A stretch of DNA of 64,000 nucleotides from Deltaproteobacteria bacterium (GTDB lineage Bacteria > Desulfobacterota > Desulfuromonadia > Desulfuromonadales > Geopsychrobacteraceae), in contig JAJRQB010000117.1 of the NCBI GenBank assembly GCA_024280485.1, positions 50,998 through 114,997 of the forward strand. Reading direction: 5' to 3'. Of this stretch, positions 47,649-56,239 are shown piece by piece. The notes beneath the pieces were generated by a model. That model was not told the DNA's origin and searched no databases. It saw only the letters and a program-made list of their open reading frames with translations. Made by a program: the position numbers and the translations under genes. Every line of letters starts with the position of its first letter. The first letter of the stretch is position 1.

Positions 47649-48779
47649 TTACAAACTGGCATAGCCAAAAGCCTGGGCCCATTCGGTCTGGCGCTTTTCA
47701 CCATTACGACGGGCGGTCTCCGCCGCCAGCCAGCAGAGAATCTTCCAACTCAGACCGACCAGGTTGTAGCCGTCCTTCTTGGTCGGATCGAGTAGCGGAG
47801 CGTACTCCACCAGATCGGCCCCAACCAGATTGACTCCGGCCTTGCGCACGGTGCGCAGGATGTCGTAGACCTGCCGGGTAGTCAGCCCAAACGGCTCCAC
47901 GGCCGAACTGGAACTGTTGTAGATCGGATCAAGGCAGTCGGCATCGAAGCTGATGTAGACTGGACCGTCGCCGACGATCTGCAGTACTTTCTCGGCCATC
48001 GCCTGGGCACCGAGATCCCAGACTTCATCAGCGGTATAGAAGGTGGTACCGAAACTCTTCGAACCACCCATACAGAGGGAAGCCATATTGCCACGAATCC
48101 CCATCTGGATGGTGCGTTCGGGATCGGCTGCCCCTTCGGCAAACAGGCGCGAGAGCCAGGTGCCGGAGGTATAGGGGTATGCGAAATCGGCCAGGGTGAC
48201 GAGATCGAAATGGGCGTCGAAATGGATGATGCTCAGCGGCCCGTGGCGGTCGGCGCATGCCTTGGCCGGTGCATAGCTGATGGTGTGGTCGCCACCCCAG
48301 GTCAGCGGGGTGATGCCATTCTCGACCACGATCTTCTGCATGTGGTTGATCAGCACCTGCATCTCGTCCTTGAGATCAAACTGCCCGTAGGTGTCAACGG
48401 TTCCATAATCGATGATACGACACTGGTCGAAAGGGATATCCATCTCATCCGAGATGGTGCCCATGGTCCGCTTGGACAGATCTCGCAAGCCCGATGCTCC
48501 GTAGCGCTGGGAAGCGTTCATCGGCGCCGACTTCTCGAAGGGTGCCCCGATGATCGCCAGGTCGGCCGTCTCCAGGTCCCGGGAAAAAGGCGCCATGAAA
48601 GCCCCCAGGTAATCCTTGTTGAGGTCACTCAGCATCTCGATACCGGCTCCGGCCATCTCTTGCATGCGCACCAGATGGGAAACTACATCCTCAGGCATCG
48701 ACTCGGCACTCGACACATTGTTGAAAATATGTTCGTACTTCTTGCGTCGTTCTTCCGGGATCGCGGGATATTTTTTCAT
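47649..48779 (-). CDS. Ureohydrolase (arginase/agmatinase superfamily), divergent paralog 2
   Basis: A 376-residue binuclear-metal ureohydrolase. Motifs are TWGGDHTISY, HFDAHFD and SFDADCLDP, so all six metal ligands are present. An N-terminal extension of about 70 residues precedes the domain. The substrate loop NSSSSAVEPFGLTTRQ again departs from agmatinase, but shares EPFGLT with the other paralog. Guanidinobutyrase-, guanidine- or biguanide-type substrates are all possible within the superfamily. It follows the MFS gene by 80 bases near the head of the operon. Confidence 0.88.
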   Translation of the reverse strand: MKKYPAIPEERRKKYEHIFNNVSSAESMPEDVVSHLVRMQEMAGAGIEMLSDLNKDYLGAFMAPFSRDLETADLAIIGAPFEKSAPMNASQRYGASGLRDLSKRTMGTISDEMDIPFDQCRIIDYGTVDTYGQFDLKDEMQVLINHMQKIVVENGITPLTWGGDHTISYAPAKACADRHGPLSIIHFDAHFDLVTLADFAYPYTSGTWLSRLFAEGAADPERTIQMGIRGNMASLCMGGSKSFGTTFYTADEVWDLGAQAMAEKVLQIVGDGPVYISFDADCLDPIYNSSSSAVEPFGLTTRQVYDILRTVRKAGVNLVGADLVEYAPLLDPTKKDGYNLVGLSWKILCWLAAETARRNGEKRQTEWAQAFGYASL

Positions 48780-48859
48780 CTTGCAGTTCCTTTCGCTATG
48801 GCAACAGATTCATCAACTACTTAAGGGACGATCTTGATTGAAGGCGTGTACAGATACTC

Positions 48860-50077
48860 TTATTCTACCCTAACCACGCAGGGCTTGAGGTTCGGTGCAA
48901 CGATAGTTGCCAAATTCTGTTGCTGGAGAGAGCGCAGTATCCAGAGAAAAATCACCATCCCCGCCAGAGCAGTTACGGTTGTGAACCAGATAACCGGGGC
49001 AAAGCTGTCACCGGTGATCAGATATCCAGCGAAGCCGGGGCCGAACGCACCGCCGATAGCCAGAGTCGATGGAATCAGCACCACCAATCGGCCAGAACTA
49101 TCACTCGTGGCGATCAGGCCCATCATGTAAGCCAGCAGAAGCCCCCAGGAGAATTCAAAGAGAGCTCCGCCTGTGATGTAATTAAAAAGCGTGCCCGAAT
49201 TCAACAGCAGGCTGACAGATACAAAGAAGAGAATAAAACCGAAGACAAAGGGCAGGAAACGACCGAAACGATCACCGAGCAGGCCTGCGGTCAATGCACC
49301 CACAGCGCCCAGAAACTTGACGAAAGAAAGAACCTTGCCGACCAACACCTGGTCAAAACCCTCAGCCTGCCCCATTCGACCCAAAAAGGTCCATTCGGCA
49401 GTTTGACCAGCAAAATAGAACAACATCCCCAGTAGCCCGAGCCAAGTCAGTCGTGACCCCCTCCCCCCCTTGTGGGGGTGTTCGGCAACAGGTTGTCGGC
49501 AACTGCGTACCGGCATTTTGAATACCAATAGGCCCAGGACTATGGCAACCAGGGCGGCCGCCACCATTACCCGACCGAAAGGCAGGTCGGTCAACAGTCT
49601 GGGTAACAGGTAAAGAAGGCCCGAGGCCACCCCCATTTCGACAGCGGCCTTAATGCCGAATGCGCTAGCGGGATCAGGGGCCTCGGCCAGGATCGCCATT
49701 GCGAGGCAAAAGAGGACCGATGCACCAAGGCCGCTGGTCGTCAACAGCAGGTAAAGCCACTGCAGTTGACTGACCGAGGACATCAGCAGCATAGAACAGA
49801 CCAGCGTTAACAATCCTGCCAACCCCATGTAACGCCAGTTGGTCCGCTGAATCCAGAACACGGCACTGAAGGTGACCAGGGTAAAGCCGGCCAAAAAAAA
49901 CGATCCCATCAGGCCCAATTGCTGGTCGCTGAATGCAAAGGTCAGCTTGGCGCTGTTGATCAGCAGTGGCAGCAAATTAAAAATCAGGGCACCTATAGCC
50001 GACACAAAACAGGTACAAAGGATGATACTGAATGAGTACCCAGGCTTAATGATCTTTTTTTCGCTTCTCATAATCAT
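48860..50077 (-). CDS. MFS transporter (second of three related)
   Basis: A 405-residue carrier with twelve predicted helices, paralogous to the MFS proteins at 44180 and 51873. It shares ALIFNLLPLLINSAKLTF, the AGFTLVTFSAVFWIQRTNWR region and GDRFGRFLPFVFG. It is the first gene behind operator site B and so heads the long operon with both ureohydrolases. The start is ATG 50077 or the ATG two codons later. It should move the substrate across the inner membrane. Confidence 0.9.
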   Translation of the reverse strand: MIMRSEKKIIKPGYSFSIILCTCFVSAIGALIFNLLPLLINSAKLTFAFSDQQLGLMGSFFLAGFTLVTFSAVFWIQRTNWRYMGLAGLLTLVCSMLLMSSVSQLQWLYLLLTTSGLGASVLFCLAMAILAEAPDPASAFGIKAAVEMGVASGLLYLLPRLLTDLPFGRVMVAAALVAIVLGLLVFKMPVRSCRQPVAEHPHKGGRGSRLTWLGLLGMLFYFAGQTAEWTFLGRMGQAEGFDQVLVGKVLSFVKFLGAVGALTAGLLGDRFGRFLPFVFGFILFFVSVSLLLNSGTLFNYITGGALFEFSWGLLLAYMMGLIATSDSSGRLVVLIPSTLAIGGAFGPGFAGYLITGDSFAPVIWFTTVTALAGMVIFLWILRSLQQQNLATIVAPNLKPCVVRVE

Positions 50078-50123
50078 TACCCTCAGGAGGAATCGATAGG
50101 TTCACATGGGGCAAAACCAAATC

Positions 50124-50187
50124 TCAAACATTGTTATAGCAAACCTAGCAGAAGAGAGACCTATGACCCATTCCCCAAAAGGGAGTA
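50124..50187 (-). promoter_or_regulatory. Operator/promoter site B (ureohydrolase operon)
   Basis: The operator TTCCCCAAAAGGGAGTA is at 50171-50187. After exactly 20 bases comes TGCTAGGTT (50142-50150), and six bases further AACAATGTTTGA (50124-50135). The first gene, an MFS transporter, begins at 50077. Confidence 0.87.
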
Positions 50188-50202
50188 TCTTCACCTGGGT
50201 CA

Positions 50203-50242
50203 AAAAGCAAAAGGACTCTCAGAATATATTCCTGAGAGCCCT
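50203..50242 (-). terminator. Terminator after the second Ldh2 gene
   Basis: On the minus strand AAGGGCTCTCAG and CTGAGAGTCCTT form a stem with one mismatch and a nine-base AT loop, followed by TTTGCTTTTT. It ends the Ldh2 transcript just before operator B. The remaining bases 50243-50358 hold nothing that I can support. Confidence 0.85.
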
Positions 50243-50358
50243 TACTTGAATAAGAGATCGTTCGCTTAAAAGGTCCGACACTTATAATCGTTGCCCTGAA
50301 GCTAAGCTATGAAAACTGGCAGTTCCGTCCTGGTCGCAAAAGGCTATTGATTTATTTG

Positions 50359-51486
50359 CTACCATTCCCTTTTGAGTTCTTCATAGCTGAGCCCATACTT
50401 CACCATGAAGCCTTTAAAGGCGTTCAGGTGGTCTTCCATGACATCCACCTCGACCCCCTTCGGGCCATAAACCTTTTTCAGACCCCATTCGTCCGGCATG
50501 TAGATCTCATCAACGCCAGGCCGCTTACTACTGCCTTTGATGGCCCTGGTATATTGGTCGGCCTTCGCCTTGACCTGGGCGAGAGGTCCAAATTTACTCG
50601 GGTCTATGACGATGATATAGGAGCCACCCACAGGTGATGGCGAATCAGGTTTAAAGTAATCGGAGCAGGTCGAAGGCAGTTCGGAGGAAGGGGTTCCCCC
50701 GGGATTGATGATCGACGTCATGAACTCATTCCAGATATTCAAAGCGTAAGTTCTTGGATTCGGGAAAGTCCATGCAGCAGAGCAGTCACTAACCCGCCCG
50801 TACCCTTCAATGAGTTGGCCGTAGGGCCTTACATCATCGGTCAGTTCACCTGTTTCAGGGTCAACCAGAAGCTTAGCCCTGAGTTTGCCATCGCCGAGCA
50901 GCGCATCGGTGATATCGGCGTCATAGCCTTCACAGAGTTTAGTGCTAACAACGATCGGCAGTTCTTCTCCTGCCGGACAGGCCGCATCAAAGGGAGGAAC
51001 GGACATCACGGGATCTTTGCCACCATAGGGAGCATGCATCGGCACCGAATTGTTTGATGCCATCGCAACCATGTCATGCTCAAGAGCCAGTGAGGTATAA
51101 CCGAAGAAAGAACCGGCATCGACATGATTAAAGCCGAAGGCGATGGCAATACCGAATTCCTTGGCCTTTTCAATCGCTTTTTCGGTCATCTTGGTGATGG
51201 TATAGTAGCCGGAAGATCGCTTGCCATCATAGGTAACCCAGGTCGGACCTTCGTCGATGATTTCAGGTTCAGTCGTCAGATCGGCAATCTTTCCTTCAAC
51301 GGGGATCAGTAACGCCTCCAGGACCCCCATCCCCTGATATAATTTTCCTTGCTTGTCAGCCAGCGCAATAACTCGCGCAATAGAGCGGGCATGCTCCTCA
51401 GATGCCCCCAGTTTTATCCAGAATTTTCGGTACAAAAACTCAACAAAATCAGGGTTCATCTTAATTAGTTTTGCCTTGTTGCTCAT
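50359..51486 (-). CDS. Ldh2-family dehydrogenase, second paralog
   Basis: A 375-residue NAD(P)-dependent oxidoreductase related to the one at 41933, with FNHVDAGSFFGYTSLALEHDM holding the active-site His and NNSVPMHAPYGG as cofactor-region text. I start at ATG 51486 (MSNKAKL) after GGGAGG; the track start adds 15 residues. It is a single-gene unit between operator C and a terminator. The two paralogs differ widely outside the motifs, so they may act on different hydroxy acids or different stereoisomers. Confidence 0.88.
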   Translation of the reverse strand: MSNKAKLIKMNPDFVEFLYRKFWIKLGASEEHARSIARVIALADKQGKLYQGMGVLEALLIPVEGKIADLTTEPEIIDEGPTWVTYDGKRSSGYYTITKMTEKAIEKAKEFGIAIAFGFNHVDAGSFFGYTSLALEHDMVAMASNNSVPMHAPYGGKDPVMSVPPFDAACPAGEELPIVVSTKLCEGYDADITDALLGDGKLRAKLLVDPETGELTDDVRPYGQLIEGYGRVSDCSAAWTFPNPRTYALNIWNEFMTSIINPGGTPSSELPSTCSDYFKPDSPSPVGGSYIIVIDPSKFGPLAQVKAKADQYTRAIKGSSKRPGVDEIYMPDEWGLKKVYGPKGVEVDVMEDHLNAFKGFMVKYGLSYEELKREW

Positions 51487-51567
51487 ACTAAACCTCCCTA
51501 AAGATTTTTTTCGCCAGACTCGACTTGCCAATTATGGATGTCCACGCCTGGTCTTACAACCGGGCAG

Positions 51568-51630
51568 TCAAACATTGTTTGGGTAAATTATCACAAAGAA
51601 AGAAGGTGGATAATTCCCCAAAAGGGAGTA
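51568..51630 (-). promoter_or_regulatory. Operator/promoter site C (second Ldh2 gene)
   Basis: The operator TTCCCCAAAAGGGAGTA is at 51614-51630, followed after 20 bases by TGATAATTT (51585-51593) and after five more by AACAATGTTTGA (51568-51579). Here the third box extends to the perfect palindrome CAAACATTGTTTG. Bases 51631-51820 upstream show no gene. Confidence 0.86.
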
Positions 51631-51820
51631 GCGAGCGAATTGTAACATTGATTTGGTTCAAATCATCCAACACTGGTCTGATTAATGAGAGGAACCCCGA
51701 CCGGAGATGCTCAATTTCTTGGGTTGCGCTGGAATAATGTTAACAAGGTCGGCAGACCAATCTGATGGGATCAATAATTTTTTACAGCAGAGCTACTTCT
51801 TCAAATATTTCGCCCAAAGC

Positions 51821-51853
51821 AATACAGCCTCTGGCCATGCCAGAGGCTGTATT
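51821..51853. terminator. Bidirectional terminator between MFS and Ldh2 genes
   Basis: AATACAGCCTCTGGC and GCCAGAGGCTGTATT form a perfect 15-pair stem with loop CAT. It lies 20 bases after the MFS stop on the minus strand. A T-run follows on the plus strand; on the minus strand only TTT follows. Confidence 0.88.
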
Positions 51854-51872
51854 GCTCTATTTTTTTGCCTTC

Positions 51873-53069
51873 TTAAGCCACAGTCTCTGAAACCGCTACA
51901 GCGACAACACCCTTACCCTTCTGCAACCTAGCCAGCCAGAAGAAGAGTAGTAGGCACGCCAGCAGGCAACCGCTGCCCATGACTAAGACGCTGGTAAAAC
52001 CGCCGTCATCGGTGATCAGCAATCCTGCCACTCCCGGCCCCAAGGCTGAGCCCAGGCCCGAGGCGGCGGCAATCAGGGGCACGAAGCGACCCGATGAATC
52101 TGCGGTACTGATCGCCGCCATCTGATAGGGATAGACAAAGGTCCAGCCACCCATCAGCAGAATCCCGCCGGCAGCAAAAGCCACCAGACTGACCTGCCCG
52201 GAGAGAAACCAGATCCCCACCAGCATGACAAGGGTACCGAACAAGAAGGGCACGGCTCGACCGAAACGATCACCGAAACAGGAGACCAGCAGCGCGGCGA
52301 TTCCCCCGGCCACCATAGTTGCAGAGAGGACCGAACCGATGGCGCCAGCCTCAAGGCCGCCGATGGCGCCGAGTCGTTCAAGAAAGGCCCAGACCCCGGT
52401 CATACCGGTCATCAATAACAACATCCCGGCCAGGCCAACAAAGACCGGAAAGAGACGCCCCCCCTCTTGAGCAGTGGAAACGGCCTCTTCTTTGGCTCCG
52501 TGAGCCGGTAACCAACGCAACAGCACGACGACCAGGGCGGTGACCCCGGCCATCGCCACCAGGATGGCATCGAACCCCCACCTCTGACTCAGGGAGGGCA
52601 AAAGGATCAACCCCAGAGCGCCGGAGCCAAGTTGACAGAGTACGGCAAAACCGAAAGCCCGATCTGGAATCCTGGTATCGCCCAAGCTACAGAGGGAGAT
52701 GGCAAAAAAACTGCCCATGGCGCAGCCGGCACAGAAGAGCAGCAACAGAATCAGCGAATAGTCACTAGTACCCAGGCAGGCCGAGTAAGCCGCCATACCG
52801 ACGACAATCCCCGGCAGACAGGCTTTGCGCCAGTTGACCCTTCGCGCCCAAAAAACCGCAGAGAATGAAGCCAGGGTGAAACCGCCCAGATAGGAAGATG
52901 CGATAAAGCCGAGCTGTTGTTCATCAAAGTTGAGACTCTCGGCGGCACTACCCAGAAATAGAGGCATGATATTAAAGACTAGCACCCCAATCGCCGACAA
53001 CAAGCAGGCGGCAAGAATGGCGGCGGGCTGGTTAACGTCGATGCTGGTCGTGGAGGGTTTTTCGGTCAT
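51873..53069 (-). CDS. MFS transporter (third of three related)
   Basis: A 398-residue carrier with twelve predicted helices. It shares VLVFNIMPLFLGSAAESLNF, FTLASFSAVFWARRVNWR and GDRFGRAVPFLFG with the other two MFS proteins of the region. It lies 33 bases after the double-VOC gene and is probably cotranscribed with it from operator D. A terminator follows. The substrate is presumably the same as, or a stereoisomer or product of, that of the other two. Confidence 0.9.
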   Translation of the reverse strand: MTEKPSTTSIDVNQPAAILAACLLSAIGVLVFNIMPLFLGSAAESLNFDEQQLGFIASSYLGGFTLASFSAVFWARRVNWRKACLPGIVVGMAAYSACLGTSDYSLILLLLFCAGCAMGSFFAISLCSLGDTRIPDRAFGFAVLCQLGSGALGLILLPSLSQRWGFDAILVAMAGVTALVVVLLRWLPAHGAKEEAVSTAQEGGRLFPVFVGLAGMLLLMTGMTGVWAFLERLGAIGGLEAGAIGSVLSATMVAGGIAALLVSCFGDRFGRAVPFLFGTLVMLVGIWFLSGQVSLVAFAAGGILLMGGWTFVYPYQMAAISTADSSGRFVPLIAAASGLGSALGPGVAGLLITDDGGFTSVLVMGSGCLLACLLLFFWLARLQKGKGVVAVAVSETVA

Positions 53070-53102
53070 TTTCTCTTCCCTTACTCTGGGTTGATGGCTA
53101 AA

Positions 53103-53954
53103 TCACACACCAGCTGGCATCTGCAGCACCTGGATAAGCACATTGGCCGGATCTCGGAGGTAAAACATTCTGGCACCGCTGAAGTCGATGAGGTCCGATT
53201 CCAGCGTTACTCCCTTATCCTTGAGCCACTGACAATAATGGCCGGCATCCTCGACAACAAAGCAGTGGTGCTCCATGCCGGGACCATTTTTTTCGATGAA
53301 GGCACGCTCAGAGTCATAAAGCGCGCTACCAACAATCTCTATCCAAAGGGGATTCTTACCGCTGGCGTCTTCCAGGTAAACCCAATCCATTTCCTTGGAG
53401 GGCCCACCTCGCAGAACTTCCTTCATCCCGAAGTGTTTGGCGTAAAAATCCTCAGTCATCTGCGCCAACTCACGAGTCCCGGCCAGGATAGACACATGGT
53501 TGTATTGAGCCTTGGGAGCCTGTGATTCAACCTCTACCACAGGAATATATACGTTGGTCTGCATCAGCTCCACCTCTACTCCAGAGGGATCCTTGCACCA
53601 GGCGATAACTGATCCCTGGAACTCATAAGGCGGGACATGAAACTGAACCCCATCAGCTGAAAGATCTTCGTAAACCTTTCGCAGGTCGTCAACCATGAAA
53701 CAGATGTGGTCAAGCCCAGGACCGTATTTGGCCAGAAAAGTATCCTCCCTTTCCTCAATGGTCTTGCCGATAATCTCGAAGGGGGAAAGAGCGGGGTTAA
53801 CGTTGTCAGCATAGAAGAGAAAATCACTGCTCTCGGTTACGCCGGAAAAGGTGAGCCCCATACCGAAGTTATCCCTATAGAAGTTCTCACAGGTTGTCGC
53901 AAGCTCTCTTGAACCGGCGAGAATACATGTGTGGTGAAAGGTTTTTTTCGTCAT
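53103..53954 (-). CDS. Tandem VOC (glyoxalase-fold) protein
   Basis: A 283-residue protein with two vicinal-oxygen-chelate domains. Each begins with an HxxILAGxRELA repeat (HHTCILAGSRELATTCENFY and YNHVSILAGTRELAQMTEDFY) and continues with LDHICFMV or MEHHCFVV and a terminal VELMQ or VLIQVLQ segment that supplies a Glu or Gln ligand. The family includes epimerases, glyoxalases and ring-cleaving dioxygenases; in an anaerobe an epimerase or lyase is more likely than a dioxygenase. It is the first gene behind operator D. Confidence 0.85.
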   Translation of the reverse strand: MTKKTFHHTCILAGSRELATTCENFYRDNFGMGLTFSGVTESSDFLFYADNVNPALSPFEIIGKTIEEREDTFLAKYGPGLDHICFMVDDLRKVYEDLSADGVQFHVPPYEFQGSVIAWCKDPSGVEVELMQTNVYIPVVEVESQAPKAQYNHVSILAGTRELAQMTEDFYAKHFGMKEVLRGGPSKEMDWVYLEDASGKNPLWIEIVGSALYDSERAFIEKNGPGMEHHCFVVEDAGHYCQWLKDKGVTLESDLIDFSGARMFYLRDPANVLIQVLQMPAGV

Positions 53955-54040
53955 ACCAATCTCTCCTTAATTGGTCTTGCAATCATAGTAGTTGCAAATA
54001 GTTTGAAGCCACTGTTTTTTTTCGCTTCGAATTTTCCATC

Positions 54041-54086
54041 AAGTTAGCAGGCGGACAATCCCTGAACAATTCCCCAAAAGGGAGTA
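54041..54086 (-). promoter_or_regulatory. Operator/promoter site D (VOC-MFS)
   Basis: The operator TTCCCCAAAAGGGAGTA lies at 54070-54086. After exactly 20 bases comes TGCTAACTT (54041-54049). No clear AACANNGTTTGA box follows. The VOC gene begins 87 bases further at 53954. Confidence 0.84.
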
Positions 54087-54152
54087 GAACACCTCAAAAT
54101 CAGCCACTTAGACATTCTCTGTGGGTTTTATTCACCACAGATTCTGACCAAT

Positions 54153-55550
54153 TTAAATATGGATCGCCCGATCAAAGGAGGAAAGAACCGCCTCATGCAT
54201 CATCTCCGAGAGGGTCGGATGGGCAAAAATGGTGTTCATCAGCTCCTCTTCGGTGGTCTCCAAGTTCATGGCGATACCGTAGCCCTGCAGCAGTTCGGTG
54301 ACCTCGGCGCCGATCATATGGGCCCCGAGCAGTTCGCCGGTCTGGGCATCGAAGATGGTCTTGATCATCCCTGCAGTCTCGCCCAGCGCGATCGCCTTGC
54401 CGTTGGCGGCAAAGGGGAAGCTACCGACCTTGATCTGTAGTCCCTGATCCCGGGCCTGTTTTTCGGTCAGGCCGATGTTTGCCACCTGCGGATGAGCGTA
54501 GGTACAGTAGGGCATCTTGCTGAGATCGAGAGGATGTACCCCGGCCAGGCCAACGATCTTCTCGACGCAGATCACGCCTTCGTGGCTGGCCTTGTGGGCC
54601 AGGCAGGGGGGACCGACCACGTCGCCGATGGCATAGATGCCTGGCTCATCGGTCTGCAGGTACTGATCAACCTTGATGATATTCTTCTCCACCTTAACCT
54701 GGGTCGTCTCCAGGCCGAGTCTTTCGACGTTGCCGACCACGCCCATCGCCAGCAGCACCCGGTCGACGGTGATTTTTTCACGCTTGCCGTCCTTCTCAAG
54801 GGTGGCGGTGACGTTGTTCGCCCCCTTCTCCATCCCCTTCAGGTAGGTATTTGTGCGGATGGCAATCCCCTGCTGTTCGAATTCCTTGCCGAGCAGCGCG
54901 GAGATCTCTTCATCACCGGTGGGCAGCACCTGAGGCAACGCCTCGACCACCGTCACCTCGGCACCCAGTTCGTTGTAGAAACTGGCAAATTCGAGACCGA
55001 TAGCACCGGCGCCAACCACCAGTAATCTTTTCGGAAAACTGTCGGGGGTCATCGCTTCCTTGTAGGTCCAGACCAGCTTGCCGTCGGCCTCCAACCCTTT
55101 GAGTTGCAGAGGACGGGCGCCGGTGGCGAGGATGATATGTTTGCCGGAAACCTTGCTCTGTTTGCCATCCTGAGCCACCAGCAGCTTGCCGGGACCATCC
55201 AGCCTGGCCGTACCATCAATGACGCTGACCTTGTTCTTCTTGAGCAGGAAACCGATTCCCTTGGAGAGCTGATCGGAGACCCCGCGCGAACGCTGAACGA
55301 TCTTTTCCAGATCGAAGTCGACTTTGCCAGCGGACAGACCGTAACTGTCAGCGTGCTTCATGTTGCGCAAGACCTCGGCCGAGCGCAGCAAGGCTTTGGT
55401 CGGGATACAGCCCCAGTTGAGGCAGATCCCGCCTAAATGCTCGCGCTCCACCAAAGCGGTCTTAAGTCCCAGTTGAGCCCCGCGGATGGCCGCGACATAA
55501 CCGCCTGGACCACCGCCAACTACTACCAAATCGAAGGTTAGTTCACTCAT
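54153..55550 (-). CDS. lpd: Dihydrolipoyl dehydrogenase (E3)
   Basis: This FAD enzyme reoxidises the dihydrolipoyl arm of the E2 subunit and reduces NAD. The N-terminal GGGPGGYVAAI binds FAD, the redox pair is in GGICLNWGCIPTKALL, the second Rossmann motif is VVGAGAIGLEFASF, and the C-terminal HPTLSEM supplies the active-site His. The 465-residue length is standard. It lies 158 bases after the ferredoxin gene, apart from the E1/E2 genes at 59525-62823, but is probably the E3 of that complex. Confidence 0.96.
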   Translation of the reverse strand: MSELTFDLVVVGGGPGGYVAAIRGAQLGLKTALVEREHLGGICLNWGCIPTKALLRSAEVLRNMKHADSYGLSAGKVDFDLEKIVQRSRGVSDQLSKGIGFLLKKNKVSVIDGTARLDGPGKLLVAQDGKQSKVSGKHIILATGARPLQLKGLEADGKLVWTYKEAMTPDSFPKRLLVVGAGAIGLEFASFYNELGAEVTVVEALPQVLPTGDEEISALLGKEFEQQGIAIRTNTYLKGMEKGANNVTATLEKDGKREKITVDRVLLAMGVVGNVERLGLETTQVKVEKNIIKVDQYLQTDEPGIYAIGDVVGPPCLAHKASHEGVICVEKIVGLAGVHPLDLSKMPYCTYAHPQVANIGLTEKQARDQGLQIKVGSFPFAANGKAIALGETAGMIKTIFDAQTGELLGAHMIGAEVTELLQGYGIAMNLETTEEELMNTIFAHPTLSEMMHEAVLSSFDRAIHI

Positions 55551-55707
55551 CGTATCATCTCCTTAAAACTTGAATTTTCTTCTATTTCACAAGTTTCTTA
55601 ATTACTCAAATTTGAATTTTTATTAATCCAACACCTTAACTCTGATACCAGAAGTTATTGCCCTAAAAGAACTTCTCCATCTAGTCACAGTCAGTGTGAA
55701 AAAATCT

Positions 55708-56229
55708 TTATTCCTCACGACCAACTTTTAGTACCGCCAGACCAAGGGCATGTCTTTTCTGTTCAGGTATCCCAGAGGTGGAGCGCTGCTTCATCTGTAA
55801 CCCCTTGACCTTGACGATCTCTTTGTCCTGTTCCTGGTAGACCAATGCGCCGGGCTGACATTCCTTGACGCAGGCCGGATCACCGCCGCAGTTATCGCAT
55901 TTATAAGCGAGCCCCGTGGTTCCCTGTTCGATCATCCCGTAGGGACAGGCAGCGACACAAAGACCGCAGCCGTTACACTTTTCCGCATCGACAACCACCA
56001 CATCGTTCTCATCCCGACTTAGCGCCTCGACGGGGCAGGCTTTCTGACAGGCAGCCCCGGGGCACTGAAAACAGATGCTCGGGACCGAGTAGCCACGCAA
56101 AGAGAAGTTATTGATTCGTAGCCTCGATTTCGAGGGTTGAAACAATCCCTCCTTAACGGCCGAGCAGGCATAGGTACAGCGGCCGCAGCCGCTACAGAGA
56201 TCGGGTTTTGCAAAGAGTAATTTTTTCAT
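55708..56229 (-). CDS. Polyferredoxin partner of aldehyde ferredoxin oxidoreductase
   Basis: A 173-residue iron-sulfur protein of the HycB/CooF-like type with four cysteine clusters: CSGCGRCTYAC, CFQCPGAACQKACP, CNGCGLCVAACP and CDNCGG...CVKECQPG. It should carry electrons from the AOR-type enzyme to an electron acceptor. I use ATG 56229, preceded by AGGAGA and 11 bases after the AOR stop; the track start lies inside the AOR gene. The C-terminal 30 residues are charged and not conserved-looking. Confidence 0.92.
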   Translation of the reverse strand: MKKLLFAKPDLCSGCGRCTYACSAVKEGLFQPSKSRLRINNFSLRGYSVPSICFQCPGAACQKACPVEALSRDENDVVVVDAEKCNGCGLCVAACPYGMIEQGTTGLAYKCDNCGGDPACVKECQPGALVYQEQDKEIVKVKGLQMKQRSTSGIPEQKRHALGLAVLKVGREE

Positions 56230-56239
56230 GGTACGTCTC

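Noticed and set aside
47449-47664. 71-codon ORF in the gap between SDR and ureohydrolase
   Set aside because: It lies over a dispersed intergenic repeat that also occurs at 43913-44095 in another context, so it is not a gene.
13922-49466. KOPS-like octamers GGGNAGGG left of dif and CCCTNCCC right of dif
   Set aside because: The few copies seen have the right orientation, but they are too sparse to count as a signal by eye and the consensus in this lineage is unknown.
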